From Wocania arenilitoris (lineage in GTDB: Bacteria; Bacteroidota; Bacteroidia; Flavobacteriales; Flavobacteriaceae): DNA of 64,000 nt. Where the stretch lies: NCBI RefSeq assembly GCF_021728535.1, contig NZ_JAKKDU010000019.1, forward strand, positions 1 to 64,000, written 5' to 3'. Numbering within the stretch: the first letter of the stretch is position 1; each line of letters starts with the position of its first letter. Below, piece by piece: positions 15,720 through 24,660 of this stretch. The notes below the pieces were generated by a model. It made no database searches. It was not told the origin of the DNA and was given only the letters and a program-made list of their open reading frames with translations. The position numbers and the translations under genes are program-made.

Positions 15720-16496
15720 ATGAAAAAAATCAATCTTTTAACAATAATGGTATTGGCAGTATTAACTAGCATGAAAGTTTCTGCACAGGTAAAAATTGGG
15801 AGCAACCCAACCACTATAGACGATGGCTCTATATTAGAAATAGAAAGTACCACAAGAGGTTTTGTGCCTCCGCGGATGACTACCGCACAAATGAATGCTA
15901 TACCCTCACCACTTGTAGGTTCTATAGTATTTAATACCGATATAAATTGCCTGTTTCAATTCAAAGATACATTTGGATGGAGTAGCCTTTGTGAATCTGG
16001 ATCAGCAACCTCATGGACCGATGCTAGTCCAGTAACATTTACAGCTTTAACTGCTGCAAGAGTAGCAACAACAGCACCTACAGTAGATCCCAATGCTTTT
16101 ATGAATTTAAGAGAATGGAAAATTTGTGACGATGGCTATGTTGAAGAAACTATTGTTGTTGCAAGCAACGGAACTGGTGGTGCAGCAGGTGGTGGATATT
16201 ATATTATAACGCCACAGTTTAATATTGATACCTCCAGACATGTAGTGTACACTGGCAATCTTAACGTATCGATAGCTGCCTCCTCAAATACCTATGCTGC
16301 TAGTGTAGGTAGTGGGACAGTGTCTCAAGACGGCGCTAATGCCACACTTTATGCCGTACCCATTTCAACTAACCAATTAGCCTTAGCATCATTGCAAGGC
16401 AGTGCTGGAGATAGATTCATCAATAGCACCCACTACCAAATGAGTGTTAACCATTGGCAACTAAAATTAACGCTTAAATATAAACCAGCGCCATAG
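15720..16496 (+). CDS. Secreted surface protein of unknown function, 258 aa
   Basis: Translation from ATG 15720 gives a clear signal peptide, MKKINLLTIMVLAVLTSMKV ending SAQ. The upstream in-frame TTG at 15696 would only add polar residues. Next comes VKIGSNPTTIDDGSILEIES, then TTRGFVPPRMTTAQMNAI. This motif is common at the N-terminus of flavobacterial secreted proteins and resembles a phage tail-fibre or adhesin head. The rest is rich in Ala, Thr and Gly, consistent with a beta-structured extracellular domain. There is no T9SS sorting domain at the C-terminus. It is monocistronic, with a strong terminator following. A phage-derived or adhesin role is inference. Confidence 0.8.
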   Translation: MKKINLLTIMVLAVLTSMKVSAQVKIGSNPTTIDDGSILEIESTTRGFVPPRMTTAQMNAIPSPLVGSIVFNTDINCLFQFKDTFGWSSLCESGSATSWTDASPVTFTALTAARVATTAPTVDPNAFMNLREWKICDDGYVEETIVVASNGTGGAAGGGYYIITPQFNIDTSRHVVYTGNLNVSIAASSNTYAASVGSGTVSQDGANATLYAVPISTNQLALASLQGSAGDRFINSTHYQMSVNHWQLKLTLKYKPAP

Positions 16497-16510
16497 TTTA
16501 TACTCTTACA

Positions 16511-16550
16511 AGCTAAAAAAGCAAATCTTAACGGATTTGCTTTTTTAGCT
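16511..16550 (+). terminator. Strong intrinsic terminator
   Basis: A perfect 17-bp stem: AGCTAAAAAAGCAAATC at 16511-16527 pairs with 16534-16550 around a 6-nt loop. The right arm contains six T residues. It closes the secreted-protein gene. Confidence 0.85.
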
Positions 16551-16654
16551 TATTGAAATTCCCTTATATTTTTTTATTAAATTAAGTTCAAGTTAGCACA
16601 AACACAATTCTAAAATTTGAAACTTTTGTACCTTAGCATCAAACAAAAGAATTA

Positions 16655-18283
16655 ATGGACATCAACTTCAACAAAAATGAAGATTATAATAAACTTCTCC
16701 TTTCAGAATTAAACAATAAACTAGTAAAAGTTAGTTTAGGAGGCGGTAAAAAACGCATTGAAAAGCATCATGCTAAAGGTAAAATGACAGCCAGAGAGCG
16801 GATAAATTATCTTTTAGATGATAAATCGAAAAGTATTGAAATTGCCGCATTTGCTGGAGAGGACATGTATAAAGAATACGGTGGGTGCCCTTCTGGTGGC
16901 GTTGTAATTAAAATAGGTTACGTAAAAGGCAAACAATGTATTGTAGTGGCTAACGATGCTACCGTTAAAGCAGGTGCTTGGTTTCCAATAACTGGGAAAA
17001 AGAATTTAAGAGCTCAAGAAATTGCAATTAAAAACAAACTACCTATTATATATTTAGTTGATTCTGCTGGCGTGTATTTGCCAATGCAAGATGAAATTTT
17101 TCCAGATAAAGAACATTTTGGTCGTATTTTTAGAAATAATGCTGTAATGAGTAGCATGGGCATTATCCAAATTGCTGCTGTTATGGGAAGCTGTGTAGCT
17201 GGTGGTGCATATTTACCTATTATGAGCGATGAAGCTTTAATTGTTGATAAAACAGGAAGTATTTTTTTGGCCGGAAGCTATTTGGTAAAAGCGGCTATTG
17301 GAGAAACCATTGATAATGAAACTTTAGGCGGAGCTACAACGCATTGCGAAATTTCTGGAGTTACCGATTATAAAGCTAAAGATGATAAAGATGCGCTCGA
17401 TACCATTAAAAATATTATAGATAAAATTGGTGATTTTGATAAAGCTGGCTTTAACAGAAGTGAAAGTAAAAAACCAAAAGAAAACCCTAAAGACATATAT
17501 GGTATTATACCCAAAAGTCGTGCTGACCAATATGATATGTACGAAATCGTAAAACGATTGGTTGATAATTCTGAATACGATGAGTATAAAGCAGGTTATG
17601 GAAAATCTATTATTACTTGCTACGCTAGAATTGATGGTTGGGCAGTTGGTATTGTAGCCAATCAACGCAAATTAGTAAAAACCAAACAAGGTGAAATGCA
17701 ATTTGGTGGCGTTATTTACAATGATAGTGCAGATAAAGCCACACGATTTATTGCAAATTGTAATCAAAAAAAAATACCATTAGTGTTTTTGCAAGATGTT
17801 ACAGGCTTTATGGTTGGTAGCAAAAGTGAACATGGAGGCATTATTAAAGATGGCGCAAAAATGGTTAATGCTGTTAGCAATTCTGTCGTTCCTAAATTTA
17901 CGGTTATTATAGGAAATAGCTATGGTGCAGGTAATTATGCTATGTGCGGAAAAGCTTACGACCCTAGATTAATTGTTGCATGGCCTAGCGCAGAACTTGC
18001 TGTTATGAGCGGAAACTCTGCTGCTAAGGTTTTATTACAAATAGAAAAAGCTTCGCTTGAAAAACAAGGTGAAAAGATTACAAAAGAAAAAGAAGATGCA
18101 CTTTACAAAAAAATAAAGGATAGATATGATACTCAAGTTTCTCCATATTATGCAGCTGCACGCATTTGGACCGACGCCATTATAGATCCTTTAGATACTA
18201 GAAAATGGATTTCTATGGGAATTGAGGCTGCTAACCATGCTCCTATTGAAAAACCTTTTAACTTAGGTGTTTTACAGGTTTAA
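16655..18283 (+). CDS. Acyl-CoA carboxylase beta subunit (carboxyltransferase)
   Basis: A 542-aa carboxyltransferase of the propionyl-/methylcrotonyl-CoA carboxylase type. It has two crotonase-like halves. The N-half contains KHHAKGKMTARERI, the oxyanion-forming GGCPSGG and MGSCVAGGAYLPIMSDEAL; the C-half contains GIVANQ, FLQDVTGFMVG and NSYGAGNYAMCG. FPDKEHFGRIFRNNAVMSS resembles methylcrotonyl-CoA carboxylase beta (leucine breakdown), though acyl-CoA specificity cannot be read with certainty. The biotin carboxylase alpha subunit is not in this window. The gene stands alone: 158 bp after the previous stop and converging on the esterase gene with only 1 bp between stops. Confidence 0.92.
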   Translation: MDINFNKNEDYNKLLLSELNNKLVKVSLGGGKKRIEKHHAKGKMTARERINYLLDDKSKSIEIAAFAGEDMYKEYGGCPSGGVVIKIGYVKGKQCIVVANDATVKAGAWFPITGKKNLRAQEIAIKNKLPIIYLVDSAGVYLPMQDEIFPDKEHFGRIFRNNAVMSSMGIIQIAAVMGSCVAGGAYLPIMSDEALIVDKTGSIFLAGSYLVKAAIGETIDNETLGGATTHCEISGVTDYKAKDDKDALDTIKNIIDKIGDFDKAGFNRSESKKPKENPKDIYGIIPKSRADQYDMYEIVKRLVDNSEYDEYKAGYGKSIITCYARIDGWAVGIVANQRKLVKTKQGEMQFGGVIYNDSADKATRFIANCNQKKIPLVFLQDVTGFMVGSKSEHGGIIKDGAKMVNAVSNSVVPKFTVIIGNSYGAGNYAMCGKAYDPRLIVAWPSAELAVMSGNSAAKVLLQIEKASLEKQGEKITKEKEDALYKKIKDRYDTQVSPYYAAARIWTDAIIDPLDTRKWISMGIEAANHAPIEKPFNLGVLQV

Positions 18284-18284
18284 A

Positions 18285-19253
18285 CTATTCTTTGCTTTTC
18301 GGGATAGTAACTAATTCATCATAGTAAAGTAAAATTTTATCAACATTACCTGCTTCATTTTTTATAAACTTAAACTCAGTTTGTTGATTTTTATCGATAA
18401 AGAAAGTATCCTCACTTGAAGGAATAAGCGTTGTAGTTCTTTGTCCTGTTTTCATAATAAGATTACCATTTTCAATAGTAACCATACTTTTAGTTTTATA
18501 ATTTCCCATTTCAAAATCATATTCACCAACATATTGTTTAAGCGTTTTTAAAGGTAAATCAATCGCTTTGTGCGTATATTTTTTCTGCCTTAAAAACCAT
18601 TCATACAATTTTGAATCACCATAGGCTTGTATCCAGCTATCGTGGTAAGTTTCGGGATAGATTGTAAATTTTACATTTGGGTTAATTGGCTTTAATGCGT
18701 TTATCATATCTTCTGATGCAGAAACAGGTACAACTGTATCTAATCCCCCATGAAAACACCACACAGGCATATGCCTAAGTTTCCAAGCTTCTTCAACATT
18801 TCCCCATCCGCAAATAGGAGCAATTGCAGCAAACATTTCAGGGTGCTTTTGTGCTAAATTCCATGTGCCGTGGCCACCTAAACTTAAACCCGTTAAATAA
18901 ATTCTATCAGTATCAACTCTATTTTTTGCTATAAAATCAGTAATCATTTGATACAATACATCTTCATCCCAACCTGTTTTTGCTTGTGGAGATATGATAA
19001 TAAAAGGAAATTGCTTTCCTTTTTCAGCAAGCATTGGCGGACCATGAACTTTTACTTTTTCAATATCAGTTCCTCTTTCTCCAGATCCATGTAAAAAAAT
19101 TAATAAAGGCCATTTTTTTTCTAAATCATCTTCGTACTGTTCTGGCAAATATTTAAGATACTGCTCTTCAATAATAAATTTTTCGTTGGTTTGTTGCGCC
19201 ATTACAGTTTGCATTCCTAAAGCACAAAATAATAAGTAAAATATATTTTTCAT
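18285..19253 (-). CDS. Secreted alpha/beta-hydrolase (predicted peptidase/esterase)
   Basis: From ATG 19253 the protein begins with a signal peptide (MKNIFYLLFCALGMQTVMA); the in-frame extension to 19301 is unlikely. The alpha/beta-hydrolase core shows the oxyanion loop FLHGSGERG, the nucleophile elbow GLSLGG, an acid in HGGLDTVVP and the catalytic His in YHDSW. This is the dienelactone-hydrolase-like group annotated as predicted peptidase (COG4099). A C-terminal domain of about 90 aa starting KQYVGEYDF looks like the beta-rich DUF3471-type tail of some esterases. Substrate unknown. The product is probably periplasmic. Confidence 0.85.
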   Translation of the reverse strand: MKNIFYLLFCALGMQTVMAQQTNEKFIIEEQYLKYLPEQYEDDLEKKWPLLIFLHGSGERGTDIEKVKVHGPPMLAEKGKQFPFIIISPQAKTGWDEDVLYQMITDFIAKNRVDTDRIYLTGLSLGGHGTWNLAQKHPEMFAAIAPICGWGNVEEAWKLRHMPVWCFHGGLDTVVPVSASEDMINALKPINPNVKFTIYPETYHDSWIQAYGDSKLYEWFLRQKKYTHKAIDLPLKTLKQYVGEYDFEMGNYKTKSMVTIENGNLIMKTGQRTTTLIPSSEDTFFIDKNQQTEFKFIKNEAGNVDKILLYYDELVTIPKSKE

Positions 19254-19344
19254 GTATTCATTTAAATGTTTAATAAATATAAAGGTTTTTAAATAAATCA
19301 ATGTTGTTTTTAGTTTGTTTGTCCTTCTACAATTTTATAGAAAC

Positions 19345-19374
19345 AAAAAGAGCGACAAAATAGTCGCTCTTTTT
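19345..19374 (-). terminator. Intrinsic terminator of the VIT/SusC-plug gene
   Basis: AAAAAGAGCGAC at 19345-19356 pairs perfectly with GTCGCTCTTTTT at 19363-19374 around a 6-nt loop. It directly follows the minus-strand gene ending at 19380. Confidence 0.8.
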
Positions 19375-19379
19375 ACTAA

Positions 19380-22300
19380 CTAAACTTCCAATTTAGCTAC
19401 AATTTGTTTATCCTTTGTTTTAGTTAACCTTATAATTTTAATGTCTTTAGTTTCATTTGGTTTTCCAAAGTTTTTAAACATGGTAACTTTCATGAATGTT
19501 GGGTTTTCAATTTTTTGATATCTATCTCCATAATAATTTACTTTAATAAAATACTCACCGGGTTTTGCGTTTTTTATTGTAAATTCTTCTGGACCAAAAC
19601 CTTGAGTCATGTCTTGTGATAATTCTCCACCAATTTTAGTTTTTTTATTCTTATAGTAACATTCTTCTAAAAAAGGATCAATTACATGTAAATCTATATC
19701 AGTGTCATTATGATTCCAATCGATAACAATCCTTATATCAAATGATGCATTAACTTCATTTATACTTTTAAAACCGTCTTTATTAATTTTGCTATTATTT
19801 TGAAGCAATTTATTAATTTCATTTCTAGAAATTTGCTTCATACCAGCAAATTTTCTTCTATTATTGTCTTTATAAATATCCCCATTAACAATACTATTTA
19901 GTAGATTAAAAGATTTTTGAGTTAAACCAATTTCTTGATAAGCCAATGCTAAATCTCGGTACGATTGTGAATCTTCAGGACGTAATTTCAACACTTGATT
20001 GTATATATAAACTGCAATACCATAATTATTTGCTTCTTCTAATTTGTAACCTAAAACTCTTAAAAGCTCATAATTATCAAAATCTAATTCTGCTATGTTT
20101 GTTAATATTCTAAGTTTGATTTCTTTGTTATTCCATTTTTTAAAATAATCATAAACATCTATATAGTATGCAGGAACGGTTTCATACTTTTCTCTTTGAG
20201 ATAAGTATAATTTATAAGCTTCATCTAAAGATTTAGCTTTATTTAACTCGGTAATATAAGGTGTGTTTAATGTTTGTGTTTTTACTTTTAATCGTCCCTT
20301 ATATTTATTTCTTTTTTCCCTTGAATTACTAAAACTACGATTTCTGTTAATATTATTATTATTATTATTAAAATTACTGGATATAACAATAACGCCATTA
20401 GCAGCTCTACTACCATAAATGGCGGCCGCTGAAGCACCCTTCAGCACAGTGATACTTTCTATATCGTTTACATTTACAATATCATCTATATCACCACTTA
20501 CAGGTATACCATCTAAAATATATAATGGTTGATTATTACCATTAAATGAAGCAGCTCCTCGTATAACAATATTAGAGCTAGCTCCTGGCTGCCCACTTGC
20601 TGAATTTACTTGTACTCCTGCAATTCTACCTTGTAAAGCCTGTCCTACGTTAATAAACCCTCTATTACTTATATCTTCACTATTAACCACTGAAACTGCT
20701 TCTGTTAGTGATTGCTTTCTTTGTACACCGTAACCAACTACTACAACTTCCTCTAATTGTGCTGAATCTTCTTCCATAGTAATATTTACAATTGAAGAAT
20801 TACCAATAGTGGTTTCTAATGTTGTCATGCCTATAAAACTAAATACGAGGTCTGCACCAACTACGGCGTTTATAGCATAATTACCGTCAAAATCAGTTTG
20901 TGTTCCTGTAGTTGAGCCTTTTACTATAACATTTACTCCTGGTAATGGTAACCCAGAACCATCTACTACTGTTCCTGATATATTTCCTGAATTAGATATT
21001 TGAGAGGTTTCAGTTTCTTCTGGTTTCATTTCATTTTCTTGAACTGTAACAACTTTTTTTCCATTGTTTCTATTTATAATTTTATTGTATTCTTCTAATA
21101 ACTCTTCTGGTGGTGTAATTTTATACCTTACATAGTCCCAAACCGTTTCTAAAACAATTAATGATGTATGATTACTAACCAGATTATAAAACATACTATG
21201 TGTTACAATGGCATCTCTATTTGTATCACTCTCTTGTTGAAGCACATTTAATTTTTTTTGAGCCCAAATACGCTTTACTAGACTATTTGTAACATCAGGT
21301 TTAATTATTAAAGTATCTTTTTTAACAATACTATTCCCGTAACCAAACTTTAAAACAACTGTATCCTGCAGTTTAAAATTTTTACCAGAAAACGAAAAAT
21401 CAGCTGATACGGTTTGAGGTTCGTTTGGGTAAACCTCTAACTTTTTATTTGAAGACTCGTAACCTAAAAATTTAAAAGGCTGGTATATTATTTTATCAAC
21501 AGATTCTTTTATTGTGGCATTCTTTAAATTGATATAATTTCCGTTTGTAGCTTCACAAATACTATTTAATTCGCTGTGATTTGCTTTTACAATGCTATTT
21601 ACAACATAAATGGGTTGACTTGTTTTTACAACCAAATCACTTAGATTTTTCATGCCATCTGAAAACAATAAAATTTCTTGAGATGAATTGTTTGAAAACA
21701 AATTTGCATAAGATGTTCCGCCATCATAAGTAGTGTTAACTAATGCTTCTTTTAGATTACTCCAATTACCATTATTTACTTTGTGTTTTTTAGTTGATAA
21801 TATTTGATTACTAAACGTTATCAAGTTTACTTTTACATCTTTTAAATGAGCAAAATAACTTCCTAAAAATTCGAGTTCTTTTTCTAAATCTCTGGATTTC
21901 ATAGATAAAGAAGCATCCCAATACATTGTAATAACATTTGGCTTTTCCCTAAGTTTTTGTTCTGCTTTTAGTGTTTTGTAGAAATAGAAATAGTCATCAA
22001 TTATTATGGTTTTATTGCTATTATAATATTGTGGAATTTTAATTATTAATGATTCACTAGGTGTATAATTTTTCTTTTCAACTTTAGCATAAAAATTGTT
22101 ATACAATGCTTTAAACTTAAAATTTTCTATTTGACCTTCTTCTAATAAAGGTTTTATCTTTTGGTCAAACACATTCATTTCTAAAGAGAAATGATCTAAA
22201 TTCTTTTTAAACCCCAAAGGCAATTGAAAATAATGTGCTTCTTCATTTAAAATTAATTCTTGTTCGTGTGCTAAAACCACTCTTTTGTAACCTTTTGCTG

Positions 22301-22697
22301 GAATAGGATAAATTCTTGCTTTGTAATTATTACCTGTTCCTTTTTCTAATAAAACGGGGTCTACGCCTCGTCTTACAACAGCTTCAAAAGCAACTCGTCC
22401 TTGCTCTTTTTCAACCACTATGGCCTCTCTTAACTTTCCGTTTACATCTAAAGCTAACCTAGAAACACGTTGTCCTTCTCCTAGCGGAAATGCTAATTCG
22501 CCTTCTAAAATATTGCGTGTTGGATTATAAAAAAGCATGTCGTAAGTTGTTGTGGCAATATTACCAACAACTTCTACTTTAATATCTAATGATGTAATTC
22601 CCAGCTTATCTTTTCCAACTTTTATAGATGGCATACTTTGAGAAAAAACAGCTAATGGAAAAATAAAAAAAATGAATTTGTAGAGTGCAGTTTTCAT
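19380..22697 (-). CDS. VIT-vWA protein fused to SusC-type N-terminal and plug domains, TPR and DUF2135-like domain
   Basis: A 1105-aa exported protein with an unusual order of domains. A signal peptide (MKTALYKFIFFIFPLAVFSQ) is followed by a VIT domain at about 25-150 (FYNPTRNILEGELAFPLGEG, GNNYKARIYPIPAKGYKRVV). A vWA-like domain follows at about 250-400 with TMYWDASLSMKS, a DxSxS MIDAS motif. From about 570 there is a carboxypeptidase-D regulatory-like domain (ISGTVVDGSGLPLPGVNVIV), the LEEVVVVGYG segment, and a TonB-receptor plug to about 770 (LYILDGIP, ESITVLKGASAAAIYGSRA). The 22-strand barrel is missing. Instead there is an Asn-rich linker encoded by ATT repeats, a TPR-like region near 885-930 and a DUF2135/YfaP-like C-terminus (DWNHNDTDIDLHVIDP). 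It is probably a surface or periplasmic assembly protein, not a transporter. Monocistronic. Confidence 0.85.
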   Translation of the reverse strand: MKTALYKFIFFIFPLAVFSQSMPSIKVGKDKLGITSLDIKVEVVGNIATTTYDMLFYNPTRNILEGELAFPLGEGQRVSRLALDVNGKLREAIVVEKEQGRVAFEAVVRRGVDPVLLEKGTGNNYKARIYPIPAKGYKRVVLAHEQELILNEEAHYFQLPLGFKKNLDHFSLEMNVFDQKIKPLLEEGQIENFKFKALYNNFYAKVEKKNYTPSESLIIKIPQYYNSNKTIIIDDYFYFYKTLKAEQKLREKPNVITMYWDASLSMKSRDLEKELEFLGSYFAHLKDVKVNLITFSNQILSTKKHKVNNGNWSNLKEALVNTTYDGGTSYANLFSNNSSQEILLFSDGMKNLSDLVVKTSQPIYVVNSIVKANHSELNSICEATNGNYINLKNATIKESVDKIIYQPFKFLGYESSNKKLEVYPNEPQTVSADFSFSGKNFKLQDTVVLKFGYGNSIVKKDTLIIKPDVTNSLVKRIWAQKKLNVLQQESDTNRDAIVTHSMFYNLVSNHTSLIVLETVWDYVRYKITPPEELLEEYNKIINRNNGKKVVTVQENEMKPEETETSQISNSGNISGTVVDGSGLPLPGVNVIVKGSTTGTQTDFDGNYAINAVVGADLVFSFIGMTTLETTIGNSSIVNITMEEDSAQLEEVVVVGYGVQRKQSLTEAVSVVNSEDISNRGFINVGQALQGRIAGVQVNSASGQPGASSNIVIRGAASFNGNNQPLYILDGIPVSGDIDDIVNVNDIESITVLKGASAAAIYGSRAANGVIVISSNFNNNNNNINRNRSFSNSREKRNKYKGRLKVKTQTLNTPYITELNKAKSLDEAYKLYLSQREKYETVPAYYIDVYDYFKKWNNKEIKLRILTNIAELDFDNYELLRVLGYKLEEANNYGIAVYIYNQVLKLRPEDSQSYRDLALAYQEIGLTQKSFNLLNSIVNGDIYKDNNRRKFAGMKQISRNEINKLLQNNSKINKDGFKSINEVNASFDIRIVIDWNHNDTDIDLHVIDPFLEECYYKNKKTKIGGELSQDMTQGFGPEEFTIKNAKPGEYFIKVNYYGDRYQKIENPTFMKVTMFKNFGKPNETKDIKIIRLTKTKDKQIVAKLEV

Positions 22698-22802
22698 AAT
22701 AGTTAATTTTTAAGTTTAGCATAAAACTATAATCAAACTATATGTTATAAAACCGAAAATGAGTGAAGCGTACTTTTGAGTGAGGTAACCTTAAAAACAA
22801 AA

Positions 22803-22826
22803 AAGGTTAAGCTTTCGCCTAACCTT
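22803..22826 (-). terminator. Intrinsic terminator after sppA
   Basis: AAGGTTAAGC pairs with GCCTAACCTT with one mismatch around TTTC. Reading the minus strand, a T-rich run follows. It lies 25 bp beyond the sppA stop. Confidence 0.7.
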
Positions 22827-22850
22827 AATTTTATCTATTGAATTGAATAT

Positions 22851-24614
22851 TTATTTTATTTCTGTATCAAAAGGAAATAACAACTGAATACCTTTGCGTT
22901 TAGATATCGACTTAATTTCCTGCATTATTTTATAATTAGCTTCTCCTAATTCTTCTTTTAAAATATCCTCTTTAGATTTAACTAAACCAAAACCTTGCAA
23001 CAACTTGTCTAAATCTTTTTCAAAAATTGGCAACTCTTTAATTTTATAATTATCAATTTCTACTGCTTCTGCTGCATGTTTTAAGGCTACATCTAAACCA
23101 CCTAACTCGTCTACTAAACCATTGTTTAAAGCATCGTTACCTGTCCAAACTCTACCTTCTGAAATGGCTTTAACTTCGTCTTGTGTCATCCCTCTGCCTT
23201 CGGCAACTCTATTTGTAAATAGTTCGTAAATATCTAAAATACTTTCTTTTATAAATGCTTCTTGTGTTTCACTCATAGGTTCAAAAAGACTGTAGACTAC
23301 TGAGTTTTTATTTGTAGAGACCTGCTCTGCATTAATACCCCATTTATCGGCAAGACCTTTTACATTTGGCAATACACCAAAAACACCAATACTTCCGGTA
23401 ATGGTTGTTGGTTCTGCTATAATTTTATCGGCATTACAAGCAATGTAATAGCCACCAGAAGCAGCAACATCTCCCATTGAGACTATTACAGGTTTAACTT
23501 TTTTTGTTAGTTCTATTTCTCTCCAAATAAGTTCGCTAGCTAATGCGCTACCACCGGGAGAATTAACTCGTATAACTACTGCTTTAACTTTATCATCTTC
23601 CCTTGCGTCTATTAATGAGCGGCTCATTGTACCTTGACCAACAGTCTCCTCATCGCCTTCGCCATATATAATTTCACCTTCGGCATAAATAACTGCTATT
23701 TTATTAATGCTCTTTTTTGTTTTTATTTTATTGGCTGTATGTATGGCGTAATCTACTATAGATATGGTGTTAATTTTTTTTGATTCATCTAAACTTGTAG
23801 CATATCTTAAACCATTCTCATATTCATCATAATAAGCTATTTTATCTATTAATTTTGATGATTTTGCTAATGATGCCGATCTGGTTAATAAACTATCTGC
23901 TAAGGTGTTTAATCTTTCAACTGAGACTGCTCTACTTTCTGAAATTTCTTTTGTTACCTCTCCCCATATCCCATTCAAATAAACTTTTATTTGTTCGCGG
24001 TTATTTTCGCTCATTTCGTTTTCTAAAAAAGGCTCAACTGCACTTTTGTATTTTCCTAAACGAACTACTTCCATTTTAAGTCCAGATTTTTCTTGAAAAT
24101 CTTTAAAATATAAACGTTCTGTAGATAAGCCATTAAACTCTAGCATACCTGCAGGGTTTATAAAAATGGTATCTGCAACAGAGCCTAAATAGTAGTCTTT
24201 TTGAGTATAAATATCGGCGTAAGCCACAATAAATTTATCTGATTTTTTAAACTCTAAAAGTGCATCTCTAATCGCTTTGGTTTGAGAATATCCTGCTTGA
24301 ATAAAATTGTTTTCAATAGAAATACCTTTTATTTTATCATCAGTTGCAGCATATTTTATGGCATCAATTATATTAAAAAGTCCATTTTTATTATCTTCAT
24401 TTAAAAAATCATAATTCTTAAAAACTGTTTTTCCTGCATAGTCTTTTATAGGAAAGTCTAGTTTTAAATCTAATACAGAATTGTTTTTAACAATAATTTT
24501 TTCATCGGGTGAAGAGCCTACAAATATTCCGATTATAATTAGTAATGCTAAACAAATAAATAGGAACACAAAAATTCCAGTAACTGTTGAAAGTACGCGT
24601 TTAATAAAACTCAT
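22851..24614 (-). CDS. sppA: Signal peptide peptidase SppA, 67K type
   Basis: A 587-aa tandem S49 protease. An N-terminal membrane helix (about 10-32, FVFLFICLALLIIIGIFVGS) anchors it in the inner membrane. The N-terminal half carries the catalytic lysine region LGKYKSAVEPFLENEMSENN. The C-terminal half has NSPGGSALASE and the nucleophile serine region MGDVAASGGYYIACNADKI, followed by TGSIGVFG. This Lys/Ser dyad split over two homologous halves is typical of the E. coli-type enzyme, which degrades cleaved signal peptides. It follows menE by 46 bp on the same strand and may be read from the menaquinone operon as its last gene. Confidence 0.95.
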   Translation of the reverse strand: MSFIKRVLSTVTGIFVFLFICLALLIIIGIFVGSSPDEKIIVKNNSVLDLKLDFPIKDYAGKTVFKNYDFLNEDNKNGLFNIIDAIKYAATDDKIKGISIENNFIQAGYSQTKAIRDALLEFKKSDKFIVAYADIYTQKDYYLGSVADTIFINPAGMLEFNGLSTERLYFKDFQEKSGLKMEVVRLGKYKSAVEPFLENEMSENNREQIKVYLNGIWGEVTKEISESRAVSVERLNTLADSLLTRSASLAKSSKLIDKIAYYDEYENGLRYATSLDESKKINTISIVDYAIHTANKIKTKKSINKIAVIYAEGEIIYGEGDEETVGQGTMSRSLIDAREDDKVKAVVIRVNSPGGSALASELIWREIELTKKVKPVIVSMGDVAASGGYYIACNADKIIAEPTTITGSIGVFGVLPNVKGLADKWGINAEQVSTNKNSVVYSLFEPMSETQEAFIKESILDIYELFTNRVAEGRGMTQDEVKAISEGRVWTGNDALNNGLVDELGGLDVALKHAAEAVEIDNYKIKELPIFEKDLDKLLQGFGLVKSKEDILKEELGEANYKIMQEIKSISKRKGIQLLFPFDTEIK

Positions 24615-24660
24615 TTTTTAAATTTTACTGTTAGTAGTTTAAACTATGGCAATGTTACAA

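Noticed and set aside
19380-22697. A TonB-dependent SusC transporter
   Set aside because: Only the N-terminal and plug domains exist; there is no barrel and no SusD gene beside it.
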